From Maritimibacter harenae (GTDB lineage Bacteria; Pseudomonadota; Alphaproteobacteria; Rhodobacterales; Rhodobacteraceae): DNA of 58,597 nucleotides. The notes below the pieces were generated by a model. It had not been told where the DNA came from and searched no databases. It was given only the letters and a program-made list of their open reading frames with translations. The stretch lies in NCBI RefSeq assembly GCF_009882975.1, contig NZ_WTUX01000010.1, positions 1 to 58,597 on the forward strand, written 5' to 3'. Position numbers and translations under genes: made by a program. This document shows positions 51,180 to 58,597 of the stretch, in pieces (the stretch's first letter is position 1; each line of letters starts with the position of its first letter).

Positions 51180-52343
51180 ATGGACGAACGCGCCATCGAG
51201 ATACGCACCCACGACAGCCTCGCCGACATTCCGGCCGAGGACTGGGATGCCTGCGCCTGCCCGGAGGGCGGCGACCGGCCCGAGGACCCGTTCACAACGC
51301 ACCGGTTCCTCCATGCGCTGGAGCGCTCCGGCTCGGTCGGGCCCGGCACCGGCTGGCAGCCCCTCTACCTCAGCGCACGTGACGAGGCCGGGATCATCGG
51401 CGTCGCGCCGATGTATGCCAAGATGCACAGCCAGGGCGAATACGTCTTCGACCATTCCTGGGCCCATGCCTGGGAACGCGCCGGCGGCTCCTATTATCCC
51501 AAGCTCCAGATCGCGGTGCCGTTCACGCCCGCGACCGGCCGCCGGTTCCTTGTCCGGCCGGGGGCCGAGGCCAAGGGCATGTCGGCGCTCGTGCAGGGCG
51601 CCGTGCAGGTGGCGGCGGACAATGAGCTGTCATCGCTCCACGTCACCTTCTGCACGGAAGACGAGGCGATCGCGGGCGAGGCGATGGGGCTCCTGCACCG
51701 GAGCCATTCGCAATACCACTGGTTCAACGACGGTTTTGCCGATTTCGATGCCTTCCTCGAAACCCTGTCGAGCCGCAAGCGCAAGGCGATCCGCAAAGAC
51801 CGGCGCACCGCGCAGAACTTCGGCGGCGAAATCCTCGCGCTGACCGGCGACGACCTCAAGCCCGAGCATTGGGATGCCTTCTGGACCTTCTACCAGGACA
51901 CCGGGGCGCGCAAATGGGGTTCGCCCTACCTGACACGGGCCTTCTTCGACATCGTGCAGGAGGAAATGCGCGACGACGTGCTCCTGGTGCTGGCGATGCG
52001 CGACGGGATGCCGGTGGCCGGGGCGCTGAATTTCATAGGGCGCGACGTGCTCTACGGCCGATACTGGGGCTGTATCGAACATCACCCGTCGCTGCATTTC
52101 GAGCTGTGCTACTACCAGGCGATCGACTACGCGATCGAACACGGGCTCGGCCGGGTCGAGGCCGGGGCGCAGGGCGATCACAAGCTGGCGCGCGGCTACA
52201 TGCCGGTGACCACCCATTCGCTGCACTGGATCGGCGATCCGGGCTTCCGCCGCGCCGTGGCCGAGTTCTGCGAACAGGAAGCGCGCGCGGTCGACGAGGA
52301 TATCGAGATCCTGACCTCGATGGGTCCCTTCAAGCGCGGTTGA
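51180..52343 (+). CDS. FemAB/GNAT-like protein of the DUF482 (PF04339) family
   Basis: The 387-residue protein fits the DUF482 family: VFDHSWAHAWERAGGSYYPKLQIAVPFTPATGRRFLVRPG, SSRKRKAIRKDRRTAQNFGGEI, WTFYQDTGARKWGSPYLTRAFFD, ALNFIGRDVLYGRYWGCIEHHPSLHFELCYYQAIDYAIEHGL and EAGAQGDHKLARGYMPVTTHSLHW. These proteins are related to FemAB/GNAT transferases and may use aminoacyl-tRNA or acyl-CoA; no reaction is established. A 7-bp G+C-rich hairpin follows the stop. Confidence 0.9.
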   Translation: MDERAIEIRTHDSLADIPAEDWDACACPEGGDRPEDPFTTHRFLHALERSGSVGPGTGWQPLYLSARDEAGIIGVAPMYAKMHSQGEYVFDHSWAHAWERAGGSYYPKLQIAVPFTPATGRRFLVRPGAEAKGMSALVQGAVQVAADNELSSLHVTFCTEDEAIAGEAMGLLHRSHSQYHWFNDGFADFDAFLETLSSRKRKAIRKDRRTAQNFGGEILALTGDDLKPEHWDAFWTFYQDTGARKWGSPYLTRAFFDIVQEEMRDDVLLVLAMRDGMPVAGALNFIGRDVLYGRYWGCIEHHPSLHFELCYYQAIDYAIEHGLGRVEAGAQGDHKLARGYMPVTTHSLHWIGDPGFRRAVAEFCEQEARAVDEDIEILTSMGPFKRG

Positions 52344-52344
52344 C

Positions 52345-52363
52345 GGGGCCGATGCACGGCCCC
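52345..52363 (+). terminator. Weak terminator-like hairpin after the DUF482 gene
   Basis: GGGGCCG, loop ATGCA, CGGCCCC form a 7-bp stem 2 nt after the stop, followed by ACATTCATTT. A perfect TATAAT (52381-52386) lies behind it but no -35 element is recognisable at 16-18 bp. Confidence 0.45.
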
Positions 52364-52396
52364 ACATTCATTTCAGCGAATATAATGGAGAAGCAC

Positions 52397-52783
52397 ATGG
52401 CCTATACCCTCGACCGCCTCATCGAAGGCGCCGACTTCGAAGACGTGGATGCCCGCACCCGCGCTGCGCTGGGCGATGCCGGTTTCGGTGTCCTGACCGA
52501 GATCGACGTGAAAGCGACGATGAAGAAAAAGATCGACAAGGACATGGACGACTACCGCATCCTTGGCGCCTGCAATCCCAACATGGCGTGGGAAGCGATC
52601 GGGATGGAGCCCCGCGTGGGCGCCATGCTGCCGTGCAACGTGATCCTGCGCTCGGTCGACGGCGGGGTCGAGGTCTCGGCGGTGGACCCGGTCGCCTCGA
52701 TGTCCGGGATCGACAATGACGAGCTGAAACAGGTGGCAGGCCAGGTGCGCGACATGCTGGCGGGCGTGGTGAAGGCCATCTGA
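52397..52783 (+). CDS. DUF302 domain-containing protein
   Basis: The 128-residue cytoplasmic protein matches DUF302: FEDVDARTRAALGDAGFGVLTEIDVKATMKKKIDKDMDDYRILGACNPNMAWEAIGMEPRVGAMLPCNVILR. The family has a small alpha/beta fold with a conserved Cys-Asn-Pro segment and is of unknown function. ATG 52397 has GGAG at a good spacing; the ATG at 52385 is less likely. It is followed by a strong terminator shared with the converging peroxiredoxin gene. Confidence 0.9.
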   Translation: MAYTLDRLIEGADFEDVDARTRAALGDAGFGVLTEIDVKATMKKKIDKDMDDYRILGACNPNMAWEAIGMEPRVGAMLPCNVILRSVDGGVEVSAVDPVASMSGIDNDELKQVAGQVRDMLAGVVKAI

Positions 52784-52813
52784 GCCGGGGCATCCAGCCC
52801 AGTCAAAACGACG

Positions 52814-52848
52814 AGCGCCGCACCGGGGTTTCCCGCTGCGGCGCTTTT
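52814..52848. terminator. Bidirectional terminator between DUF302 and peroxiredoxin genes
   Basis: AGCGCCGCA (52814-52822) and TGCGGCGCT (52837-52845) form a perfect 9-bp stem. TTTT follows on the plus strand, and GTCGTTTTG follows on the minus strand. It lies between two convergent stop codons. Confidence 0.85.
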
Positions 52849-52871
52849 CCATTCGGATGCTCGGGTGCGGC

Positions 52872-53360
52872 TCAGATCGCCTCGAGCATCGATTCCCCGC
52901 CCGACATGTCGCAGACGCCGGGGTTTTCCTCGGCCTGGAACACCTTCACGACACCGTCCTCGGCCATCAGCGCGTAGCGCTTGGAGCGCGCGACCAGCCC
53001 GACCGGCGGCGCGTCGAAGCGCAGGCCCATCGCCTCGGTCAGCGTGCATTCCGGGTCGCCCAGCATCTCGATCCCCGCGTCGTTGGCGCCGGTCGAGGAA
53101 CCCCAGGCACCCATGACGAAGGGGTCGTTGACCGACACGCACATGACGGCATCCACGCCCTTGCCCTTCAGGGCGTTCATGTTGCGGATGAAGCTGGGCA
53201 CATGCGCGGTCGTGCAGGTGCCGGTAAAGGCGCCGGGCAGGCCGAAGATCACGACCTTGCGGCCCTTGGTCAGGCTGGAAAGTTCGACCTGCTCGGGCCC
53301 TTTTTCGCCGAGTTTCATGAGGGTTGCGTCGGGCAGCGTGTCGCCCACTGAAATCGTCAT
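52872..53360 (-). CDS. Peroxiredoxin (Prx5 / type II peroxiredoxin family)
   Basis: The 162-residue peroxidase has the active-site segment PGAFTGTCTTAHVPSF with the peroxidatic Cys49, and KGKGVDAVMCVSVNDPFVMGAW as in Prx5-type enzymes. It reduces hydrogen peroxide and alkyl hydroperoxides, normally using glutaredoxin or thioredoxin. A further cysteine is near the C-terminus (PGVCDMSGGE) and could be resolving. AGGAGGA lies ideally before the ATG. It is divergent from a ferredoxin-reductase gene 76 nt away. Confidence 0.95.
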   Translation of the reverse strand: MTISVGDTLPDATLMKLGEKGPEQVELSSLTKGRKVVIFGLPGAFTGTCTTAHVPSFIRNMNALKGKGVDAVMCVSVNDPFVMGAWGSSTGANDAGIEMLGDPECTLTEAMGLRFDAPPVGLVARSKRYALMAEDGVVKVFQAEENPGVCDMSGGESMLEAI

Positions 53361-53436
53361 GGAGTCCTCCTGTTCGCGTTGCCATTCTGATACGGCAGGC
53401 GATAGGTTGCGGACCAAACAGGGAGAAGCAAGAGTA

Positions 53437-54648
53437 ATGTCGGACATCGTCGTCGTCGGGTCGGGGCAGGCCGGAGCCGCCCTCGTCGCCAAGCTGCGCC
53501 ATTTGGGTCACGAGGGGGCAATCACGCTGATCGGGGAAGAGCCGGTGGCCCCTTACCAGCGCCCGCCGTTGTCCAAGGCCTACCTGCTGGGCGACATGAC
53601 GCTGGAGCGGCTCTACCTGCGGCCCGAGACGTTCTATCCGGAGCATGACATCACGCTCGTGAAGGGCACCAGGGTCGACGCGATCGACCGGGAGGCCAAG
53701 CGCGTCCACCTCGCAAACGGTGAAGAGATCGCCTACGACCAGCTCGCGTTGACCACCGGCTCGGTGCCCAACCGCCTGCCCGCCGCAATCGGCGGGGACC
53801 TGCCGGGCGTCTACACCGTTCGCACGCTGGAAGACGCGGACGCGATGGCGCATGAATTCGCCGAAGGCCGCAAGGTGTTGGTCGTGGGCGGTGGCTACAT
53901 CGGGCTCGAGGCTGCGGCGGTGGCCGCAAAAAAGGGCATGCACGTCACGATCATCGAAATGGCGCAGCGCATCCTGCAAAGGGTCGCGGCGCCCGAAACC
54001 TCGGAGTATTTCCGCAAGCTGCACCGTGACCACGGGGCGACCGTGCTGGAAGACGTGGGCCTCGCCCGCCTGACCGGCGGGGAGCACGTGACAGGGGCGG
54101 AGCTGACCGATGGCTCGAAGCTCGACGTGGATTTCGTCATCGTGGGCGTGGGCATCAAGCCCGACACCGCGCTGGCCGAAGCCGCCGGGCTCGAAATCGA
54201 GAACGGCATCAAGACGGACGAGAAGGGGCGCACCTCGGACCCTTCGATCTTCGCCGCGGGCGACTGTGCCTCGTTCCCGTACAAGGGCACGCGCATCCGG
54301 CTGGAAAGCGTCGGCAACGCCATCGACCAGGCCGAGCTCGTGGCCGAGAACATGCTGGGCGCCGAGAAGGATTACCTGGCCAAGCCCTGGTTCTGGTCCG
54401 ATCAATACGACACCAAGCTCCAGATCGCCGGGCTCAACACCGGCTATGACAAGGTCATCACCCGACAGGACAGCGAGACTGCGGTGAGCTACTGGTATTA
54501 CGCGGGCGATGACCTGGTGGCGGTGGATGCGATGAACGATCCGCGCGCCTACATGGTGGGCAAGCGGCTGATCGAGGGCGGCAAGAGCCCGGACCCGGCC
54601 GCGGTCGGCGACCCGGGCACCGACCTCAAGGCGCTTCTGAAAGCGTGA
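53437..54648 (+). CDS. FAD-dependent ferredoxin/rubredoxin reductase-like oxidoreductase
   Basis: The 403-residue flavoprotein has two dinucleotide-binding motifs (VVVGSGQAGAALVAKLR at the start and VLVVGGGYIGLEAAAVAA in the middle), YQRPPLSKAYLLG, LTTGSVPNRLP and the FAD-contacting FAAGDCASF with the C-terminal reductase domain. Such enzymes pass electrons from NAD(P)H to ferredoxin or rubredoxin for P450s or ring-hydroxylating oxygenases. No partner ferredoxin or oxygenase is in the window. Its stop overlaps the rsmD start by 4 nt (GTGA). Confidence 0.92.
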   Translation: MSDIVVVGSGQAGAALVAKLRHLGHEGAITLIGEEPVAPYQRPPLSKAYLLGDMTLERLYLRPETFYPEHDITLVKGTRVDAIDREAKRVHLANGEEIAYDQLALTTGSVPNRLPAAIGGDLPGVYTVRTLEDADAMAHEFAEGRKVLVVGGGYIGLEAAAVAAKKGMHVTIIEMAQRILQRVAAPETSEYFRKLHRDHGATVLEDVGLARLTGGEHVTGAELTDGSKLDVDFVIVGVGIKPDTALAEAAGLEIENGIKTDEKGRTSDPSIFAAGDCASFPYKGTRIRLESVGNAIDQAELVAENMLGAEKDYLAKPWFWSDQYDTKLQIAGLNTGYDKVITRQDSETAVSYWYYAGDDLVAVDAMNDPRAYMVGKRLIEGGKSPDPAAVGDPGTDLKALLKA

Positions 54649-55205
54649 GGATCATCGCGGGGCAGCACCGCGGGCTGACGCTCGCCAGCGTGGGCAAGGG
54701 CGATGCCGCCGCGCATCTGCGCCCGACGAGCGACCGGGTGCGCGAAAGCCTGTTCTCCATGCTGATGGGCGGGCGCTTCGGCGATCCGGTCACGGAAGCC
54801 CGCGTGCTCGACCTGTTCGCGGGCACTGGCGCATTGGGGCTCGAGGCGCTGTCGCGCGGCGCGGCGCATGTCACCTTCGTCGACGACGGGCGCGTGGCCG
54901 GCAAGCTGCTGCGGGAGAACATTGCAAAATGCCGGGCCGAGGGCGAAACCCGCGTCGTGACCCGCAACGCGACCCGGCTGGGAGAGACGGCCGAGGAGCC
55001 CGCGACGCTCGTCTTCCTCGACCCACCTTACGGCAAGAAGCTGGGGGAAAAGGCGCTGGCCGCGGCGTTGGCCGGTGGCTGGATCGCGCCGGGTGCGACG
55101 ATCGTGTGGGAAGAGAACGGCCCCGTGGCCCCGCCGCCGGGCATCCAGCTGCGCGACACGCGCCGTTATGGCGACACCACGATCTCGATCTGCGAGGTGC
55201 AATGA
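54645..55205 (+). CDS. rsmD: 16S rRNA (guanine966-N2)-methyltransferase
   Basis: The 186-residue enzyme methylates G966 of 16S rRNA. MRIIAGQHRGLTL starts the family pattern, RPTSDRVRESLFSML follows, the SAM pocket is in VLDLFAGTGALGLEALSRGA and the catalytic DPPY is in LVFLDPPYGKKL. The start is GTG 54645, overlapping the stop of the reductase gene. It overlaps the HAD gene by 4 nt (ATGA), so the three genes form one translational chain. Confidence 0.95.
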   Translation: MRIIAGQHRGLTLASVGKGDAAAHLRPTSDRVRESLFSMLMGGRFGDPVTEARVLDLFAGTGALGLEALSRGAAHVTFVDDGRVAGKLLRENIAKCRAEGETRVVTRNATRLGETAEEPATLVFLDPPYGKKLGEKALAAALAGGWIAPGATIVWEENGPVAPPPGIQLRDTRRYGDTTISICEVQ

Positions 55206-55849
55206 CCCCGCGCGCGGTGCTTTTCGATTGCGACGGCGTGCTGGTCGACAGCGAGCCCGCGGCCTTCGACCTGCTGGGCGACGAGCTTGCGGCCCACGGC
55301 CACGCGATGGACCGCGAAGAGATGGAGCGCACCTTCGTGGGCACGACGATCACGGGCGTCGCGGAGCGGGCGCGCGCCCTGGGCGTGGATTTCGCGCCTG
55401 ACTGGGTCGAGCGATTCTACGACCGGCTCTATGCGCGACTGGGGGAGGGCACCGCGCTCATGCCCGGCGTCGCGGCCTTCCTCGACCGGCTGGACCGGGC
55501 GGGCGTGGTCTACGCGGTCGGATCGAACGGCACGGTGCGCAAGATGGAAACCACGCTCTCCCAGCACCCCGAGGTCTGGCAGCGGCTCAGGGCGCGCCTG
55601 TTCTCCGGGCAGGAGATCGGGGCGCCGAAGCCCGACCCCGCGCTTTACCTTGCGGCTGCGCAGGCGCTTGGCGTCGCGCCGGCCGACTGCGTCGTGGTCG
55701 AGGACAGCCCCACCGGTGCGCGCGCCGGCGTGGCCGCCGGCATGCGCGTCTTCGGATATGCGCCGCAAGGCGGCGGCGCGGCGCTTGCTGAGGTCGGGGC
55801 CGAGGTGGTGGACAGCTTCGACGAGATCGCCGCGCGCATCGGCGTGTGA
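55202..55849 (+). CDS. HAD-family hydrolase (phosphoglycolate phosphatase/beta-phosphoglucomutase type)
   Basis: The 215-residue protein has HAD motif I FDCDGVLVDSEP (8-19), a helical cap (about 20-90), motif II in YAVGSNGT, motif III Lys in GAPKPDPALY and motif IV VVVEDSPTGARAGVAAGM. The nucleophile and the general acid Asp are present. It dephosphorylates a small phosphate ester; the exact substrate cannot be given. It is translationally coupled to rsmD. Confidence 0.92.
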   Translation: MTPRAVLFDCDGVLVDSEPAAFDLLGDELAAHGHAMDREEMERTFVGTTITGVAERARALGVDFAPDWVERFYDRLYARLGEGTALMPGVAAFLDRLDRAGVVYAVGSNGTVRKMETTLSQHPEVWQRLRARLFSGQEIGAPKPDPALYLAAAQALGVAPADCVVVEDSPTGARAGVAAGMRVFGYAPQGGGAALAEVGAEVVDSFDEIAARIGV

Positions 55850-55985
55850 CCGGTCCCGCGATCGTGAGTGCCTCAACCGCCTGAACGTGCTACACTTCTC
55901 TTCAAGACCGGTGTCGGATGCGGCGCGGTCTTGACCTCTCGCGTCCCGGCACGGTCCGCCAGCTTGACGGACGAGGGAGGAAACC

Positions 55986-56867
55986 ATGTCCAGAACCAAG
56001 ACCATCGGCAACCCGATCTCCGCGGGCCTTCGCGCGCTCGGAAGCGGTGCCCGCAGCCTCGAACAGGGGGTCGAACATATCGGCAGCCATCACATTGCCC
56101 ACCCGGAGGTGCGTGACATCACGATGGCGGAACTTGGGCGGGCGCTGCGCCACGGCGTGGCCGATTTCGCGGCCCTGCGCACCGACGTGATGTTCGTCGT
56201 CGTGGCCTATCCGCTGATCGGGCTCCTGATCGCGGGCCTTGCCTTCAACGCGGCGTTGGCGCCGCTGCTGTTCCCGGTCGCGGCCGGTTTCGCCCTTCTG
56301 GGCCCGGTGGCCTCGATCGGGCTCTACGAGATGTCCAAGCGGCGCGAGATGGGGCTCGACGTGACATGGGGCGACGCCTTCCACACCGTGCGGGCGCAGG
56401 TGATGGGGCCGATGCTCACCATTTCGCTCTACCTCTTCATGTTGTTCACCGCCTGGCTCTTCGCCGCCGACCTGATCCACGAGGTCACGATGGGCAGCGC
56501 CATGCCCGATAGCCTCCCGGCCTTCGCCACCGCAGTGTTCACCACCGCGGCCGGGTGGGAGATGATCGTGATCGGGATGGCCGTGGGCTTCGTCTTCGCG
56601 CTGATCGCGCTGGTGACCACCTGGATCGCCGCGCCGATGCTCACGGACCGGCCGGTGGGCATGCCCGTGGCGGTCTCGACCTCGATTCGCGCGGCACGCC
56701 GCAACCCGGGGCCGGTGCTGGCCTGGGGCTTCATCGTGGCCGTGCTGCTCGCACTCGGGTCGGTGCCGCTGTTTCTCGGCTTGATCGTGGTGTTGCCGAT
56801 CCTGGGCCACGCGACCTGGCATCTCTACCAGTCGGTCGTGTTCTACCCCGAGGATGCTCAGGCGTAG
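55986..56867 (+). CDS. DUF2189 membrane protein
   Basis: The 293-residue protein has a hydrophilic N-terminus (about 1-65) and about six hydrophobic helices. ALRHGVADFAALRTDVMFVVVAYPLIGLL, GPVASIGLYEMSKRREMGLDVTWGDAF, ARRNPGPVLAWGFIVAVLLAL and HATWHLYQSVVF are characteristic of the DUF2189 family, common in Rhodobacterales. Its function is unknown. GGAGG precedes the ATG. The last 10 nt overlap the converging map gene. Confidence 0.9.
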   Translation: MSRTKTIGNPISAGLRALGSGARSLEQGVEHIGSHHIAHPEVRDITMAELGRALRHGVADFAALRTDVMFVVVAYPLIGLLIAGLAFNAALAPLLFPVAAGFALLGPVASIGLYEMSKRREMGLDVTWGDAFHTVRAQVMGPMLTISLYLFMLFTAWLFAADLIHEVTMGSAMPDSLPAFATAVFTTAAGWEMIVIGMAVGFVFALIALVTTWIAAPMLTDRPVGMPVAVSTSIRAARRNPGPVLAWGFIVAVLLALGSVPLFLGLIVVLPILGHATWHLYQSVVFYPEDAQA

Positions 56868-57664
56868 GTCGGGTGGAATTTCCCTGCGGGCGAGAGCGTG
56901 AAGATCTCGTTTCCGTCCGCGGTGATGCCGATGGAGTGCTCGAACTGCGCCGACAATGACTTGTCGCGCGTCACGGCGGTCCAGTCGTCGGCCAAGACCT
57001 TGGTCTCCGGTCGGCCCAGGTTCACCATCGGCTCGATCGTGAAGAACATGCCTTCCTGAAGAACCGGCCCGGTGCCGGGGCGGCCGTAGTGCAGCACGTT
57101 GGGCGGCGCGTGGAACACCTGGCCCAGCCCGTGACCGCAGAAATCGCGCACTACGGCCATGCGGTTCTTTTCCACGAAGCTCTGGATCGCGAACCCGATG
57201 TCGCCGAAGGTGTTGCCGGGCTTGGCCGCCTCGATCCCCCGCATCAGCGCCTCGTGCGTCACGTCGATCAGCCGCTCGGCCTTGCGGTTCAGCTTGCCGG
57301 CCACGAACATGCGCGAGGTGTCGCCGTACCAGCCGTCGACGATCACGGTGACGTCGATGTTGAGGATATCGCCGTCCTTGAGCTTCTTGTCGGACGGGAT
57401 GCCGTGGCAGACCACGTGGTTGATCGAGATGCACGAGGCGTGCTCGTACCCCTTGTAGCCGATCGTGGCCGAGGTCGCCCCGGCTTCGTTCACCATGTCC
57501 TCGATCGCCTGGTCGAGCTCACCCGTGGTGACGCCCGGTTCCACCATCGGAATGATGCGGTCGAGAATTTCGGCGGCCAGCCGGCCGGCCTTGTGCATCC
57601 CGGCGAAATCCGCCGGTTCGTAAAGTCGAATGCCTTCGCGTGTGATGCGTGTCTTGGTATCCAA
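56858..57664 (-). CDS. map: Methionine aminopeptidase
   Basis: Map removes the N-terminal methionine from new proteins. The 268-residue enzyme has the five metal ligands: two Asp in NIDVTVIVDGWYGDTSRMF, His in GHGLGQVFHAPPNV, Glu in FFTIEPMV and Glu in FEHSIGI. No ATG is present in the expected region; TTG 57664 has GGAG 7 nt upstream and gives the normal length with ITREGIRLYEPADF near the N-terminus. An ATG 20 codons upstream has no binding site and would add an unusual extension. It overlaps the DUF2189 gene by 10 nt, tail to tail. Confidence 0.94.
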   Translation of the reverse strand: MDTKTRITREGIRLYEPADFAGMHKAGRLAAEILDRIIPMVEPGVTTGELDQAIEDMVNEAGATSATIGYKGYEHASCISINHVVCHGIPSDKKLKDGDILNIDVTVIVDGWYGDTSRMFVAGKLNRKAERLIDVTHEALMRGIEAAKPGNTFGDIGFAIQSFVEKNRMAVVRDFCGHGLGQVFHAPPNVLHYGRPGTGPVLQEGMFFTIEPMVNLGRPETKVLADDWTAVTRDKSLSAQFEHSIGITADGNEIFTLSPAGKFHPTYA

Positions 57665-57742
57665 GGGGTGGCTCCATCCAGTCTTGCCTCTAGATAAGCC
57701 CAAACCGCGCGATGCACAACGCACCCGCGGCGAAGCTTTGCT

Positions 57743-58450
57743 TCAGGCGTGGGGCGGGACGAAGGGCAGGCGGTCGCCCAGCGAGACGCCGGCCGGCGTG
57801 ATCCGGCAGGCATATGCGAGGGGCGTGACGCCGCGCTCCAGCGCCGCGGAGACCGCCGCGGCATAGGTCGGGTCGATGTCAGAGGCGATCCGCACCTCTC
57901 GCGCGTCGGTGCGCTGGACGAGATAGAAGATCACCGCCCGGTGCCCGGCGTCGGCCATGAGCGCGAGTTCCGCCATGTGCTTGGCCCCGCGCGCGGTGAC
58001 GCTGTCGGGGAACTCGGCCACGCCGGGCGTGCGCGACAGGGTGACGGACTTGACCTCGACATAGGTGTCGGGACCGTCGCCGGAGAGCAGGAAGTCGATC
58101 CGGCTGTTCTGGCCGTATTTCACCTCGGCCCGCACGAGGGGGGCGGCCAGTTCGGGGATCTCGCCGGCCGTGAGCGCGGCCTTGAGCATCCGGTTGGGCA
58201 GGGACGTATCGACGCCGGTGAAATGCCCGTCCCCGTGATCGACTAGGCGCCAGCCATACTTGAGCTTCTTCTTCGGGTCGTCGTTGGGCTCCAGCCAGAC
58301 CTGAGCGCCGGGGGCGGCAAGGCCCATCATGGAGCCCGGATTGGCGCAATGGGCGGTCACGGTGGTGCCATCGGAGAGCGTGCAATCGGCTAGGAAGCGC
58401 TTGTAGCGCTTGACCAGGGTGGCAGGGACGAGAGCGGTGGAGAAATCCAT
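57743..58450 (-). CDS. sfsA: Sugar fermentation stimulation protein homologue SfsA
   Basis: The 235-residue protein is SfsA: VKRYKRFLADC, CANPGSMMGLAAPGAQVWLE, KYGWRLVDHGDGHFTGVDTSLPNRMLKAAL, FLLSGDGPDTYVEVKSVTLSR and FPDSVTARGAKHMAELALM match the family. It has a nuclease-like fold and was described in E. coli as a regulator of maltose metabolism; the true activity is unclear. It stands 58 nt from a perfect octamer repeat array. Confidence 0.94.
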   Translation of the reverse strand: MDFSTALVPATLVKRYKRFLADCTLSDGTTVTAHCANPGSMMGLAAPGAQVWLEPNDDPKKKLKYGWRLVDHGDGHFTGVDTSLPNRMLKAALTAGEIPELAAPLVRAEVKYGQNSRIDFLLSGDGPDTYVEVKSVTLSRTPGVAEFPDSVTARGAKHMAELALMADAGHRAVIFYLVQRTDAREVRIASDIDPTYAAAVSAALERGVTPLAYACRITPAGVSLGDRLPFVPPHA

Positions 58451-58491
58451 GTCGGGCGGACGAAAATTGAGCTTAAGGTGTTGACATAAAA

Positions 58492-58515
58492 CGGAAAACG
58501 GATTCGAGTTTTCCG
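58492..58515. repeat. Inverted repeat at the array border
   Basis: CGGAAAAC (58492-58499), eight bases, then GTTTTCCG (58508-58515) form a perfect 8-bp inverted repeat. The right arm is the first unit of the octamer array; the left arm belongs to two AAAACGG units (58488-58501) that are shortened, oppositely oriented copies of the array unit. Confidence 0.75.
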
Positions 58516-58597
58516 GTTTTCCGGTTTTCCGGTTTTCCGGTTTTCCGGTTTTCCGGTTTTCCGGTTTTCCGGTTTTCCGGTTTTCCGGTTTTCCGGT
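58508..58597. repeat. Perfect octamer tandem repeat, at least 11 copies
   Basis: The unit GTTTTCCG is repeated 11 times without a mismatch (58508-58595) and the array runs off the window edge after two more bases. It lies 58 nt upstream of the sfsA start. Such uniform short arrays vary in copy number by slipped-strand replication and also stop assemblers. The true length is unknown. Confidence 0.95.

Noticed and set aside
52364-52396. Strong promoter before the DUF302 gene because of a perfect TATAAT
   Set aside because: No -35 element occurs at a 15-19 bp distance and no extended -10 is present, so it was not listed as a separate promoter.
58481-58509. A plus-strand promoter starting with TTGACA before the octamer array
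   Set aside because: The -35 is perfect but the sequence at the -10 position (around 58504-58509) does not resemble TATAAT, and no gene follows inside the window.
58508-58597. CRISPR array
   Set aside because: Units are contiguous octamers with no spacers, and no cas gene is in the window.

Overview
The window looks like a chromosomal piece of a marine or halotolerant alphaproteobacterium of the order Rhodobacterales (Paracoccaceae/Roseobacter type). This rests on the high G+C, the PQQ genes, the CrtY/CrtI/CrtB/CrtZ proteins close to those I recall from Paracoccus, an Ala/Glu-tailed ribosomal protein L3, a TAXI-type TRAP transporter, a FYDLN-acid protein and a membrane-anchored LytTR protein. 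It starts inside the 3' end of tuf (usually duplicated) and stops inside a perfect octamer tandem repeat. Both are places where short-read assemblies break, so the window is probably a whole contig. I see no prophage, insertion sequence, CRISPR array or plasmid gene; this is mostly core and lineage-specific chromosome.

Layout. 1-2275: tuf end and the first part of the S10 ribosomal operon (rpsJ, rplC, rplD, rplW), closed by a terminator instead of continuing into rplB. 2413-4726: DUF4112 protein, small membrane protein, cytochrome b561, tRNA-Arg(TCT), ornithine cyclodeaminase-like enzyme. 4730-11305: a two-component system divergent from a complete glucose/sugar ABC importer, with three TGTAACA boxes at helical-turn spacing between them. 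11357-18339: 2-hydroxyacid dehydrogenase, csaA, proC, a YbjN protein, GMC oxidoreductase, LytTR protein, luciferase-like monooxygenase, thioesterase. 18498-27363: a GT2 glycosyltransferase resembling galactofuranosyltransferases, an MMPL/RND transporter and a secreted protein, followed by crtY-crtI-crtB and convergent crtZ (zeaxanthin pathway).

27600-33039: a TRAP-TAXI transporter, dienelactone hydrolase and TauE/SafE permease, with a divergent LysR regulator. 33036-38463: complete pqqABCDE with a prolyl aminopeptidase 9 nt behind pqqE, and a LysR gene upstream with a palindrome next to a candidate pqqA promoter. 38626-42341: NSS sodium symporter, tRNA-Ala(GGC), acidic FYDLN protein, YgjP-type metalloprotease, and a GntR regulator with a perfect palindrome 5 nt before its start codon. 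42549-46727: amtB and glnK, then a bifunctional penicillin-binding protein. 46781-49869: a type I secretion ABC/HlyD pair with no visible cargo. 49923-58450: RidA, glycerophosphodiesterase, FemAB-like protein, DUF302 protein, peroxiredoxin divergent from ferredoxin reductase-rsmD-HAD phosphatase, DUF2189 protein, map and sfsA, then the octamer array upstream of sfsA.

The parts most worth following up are the glycosyltransferase/MMPL/secreted-protein/carotenoid block, the pqqABCDE-peptidase operon with its LysR-type site, the TGTAACA operator array, and the octamer repeat in front of sfsA. Start codons were chosen from Shine-Dalgarno spacing and family alignment from memory. No database search was run, so family names come from recognised motifs and overall resemblance.
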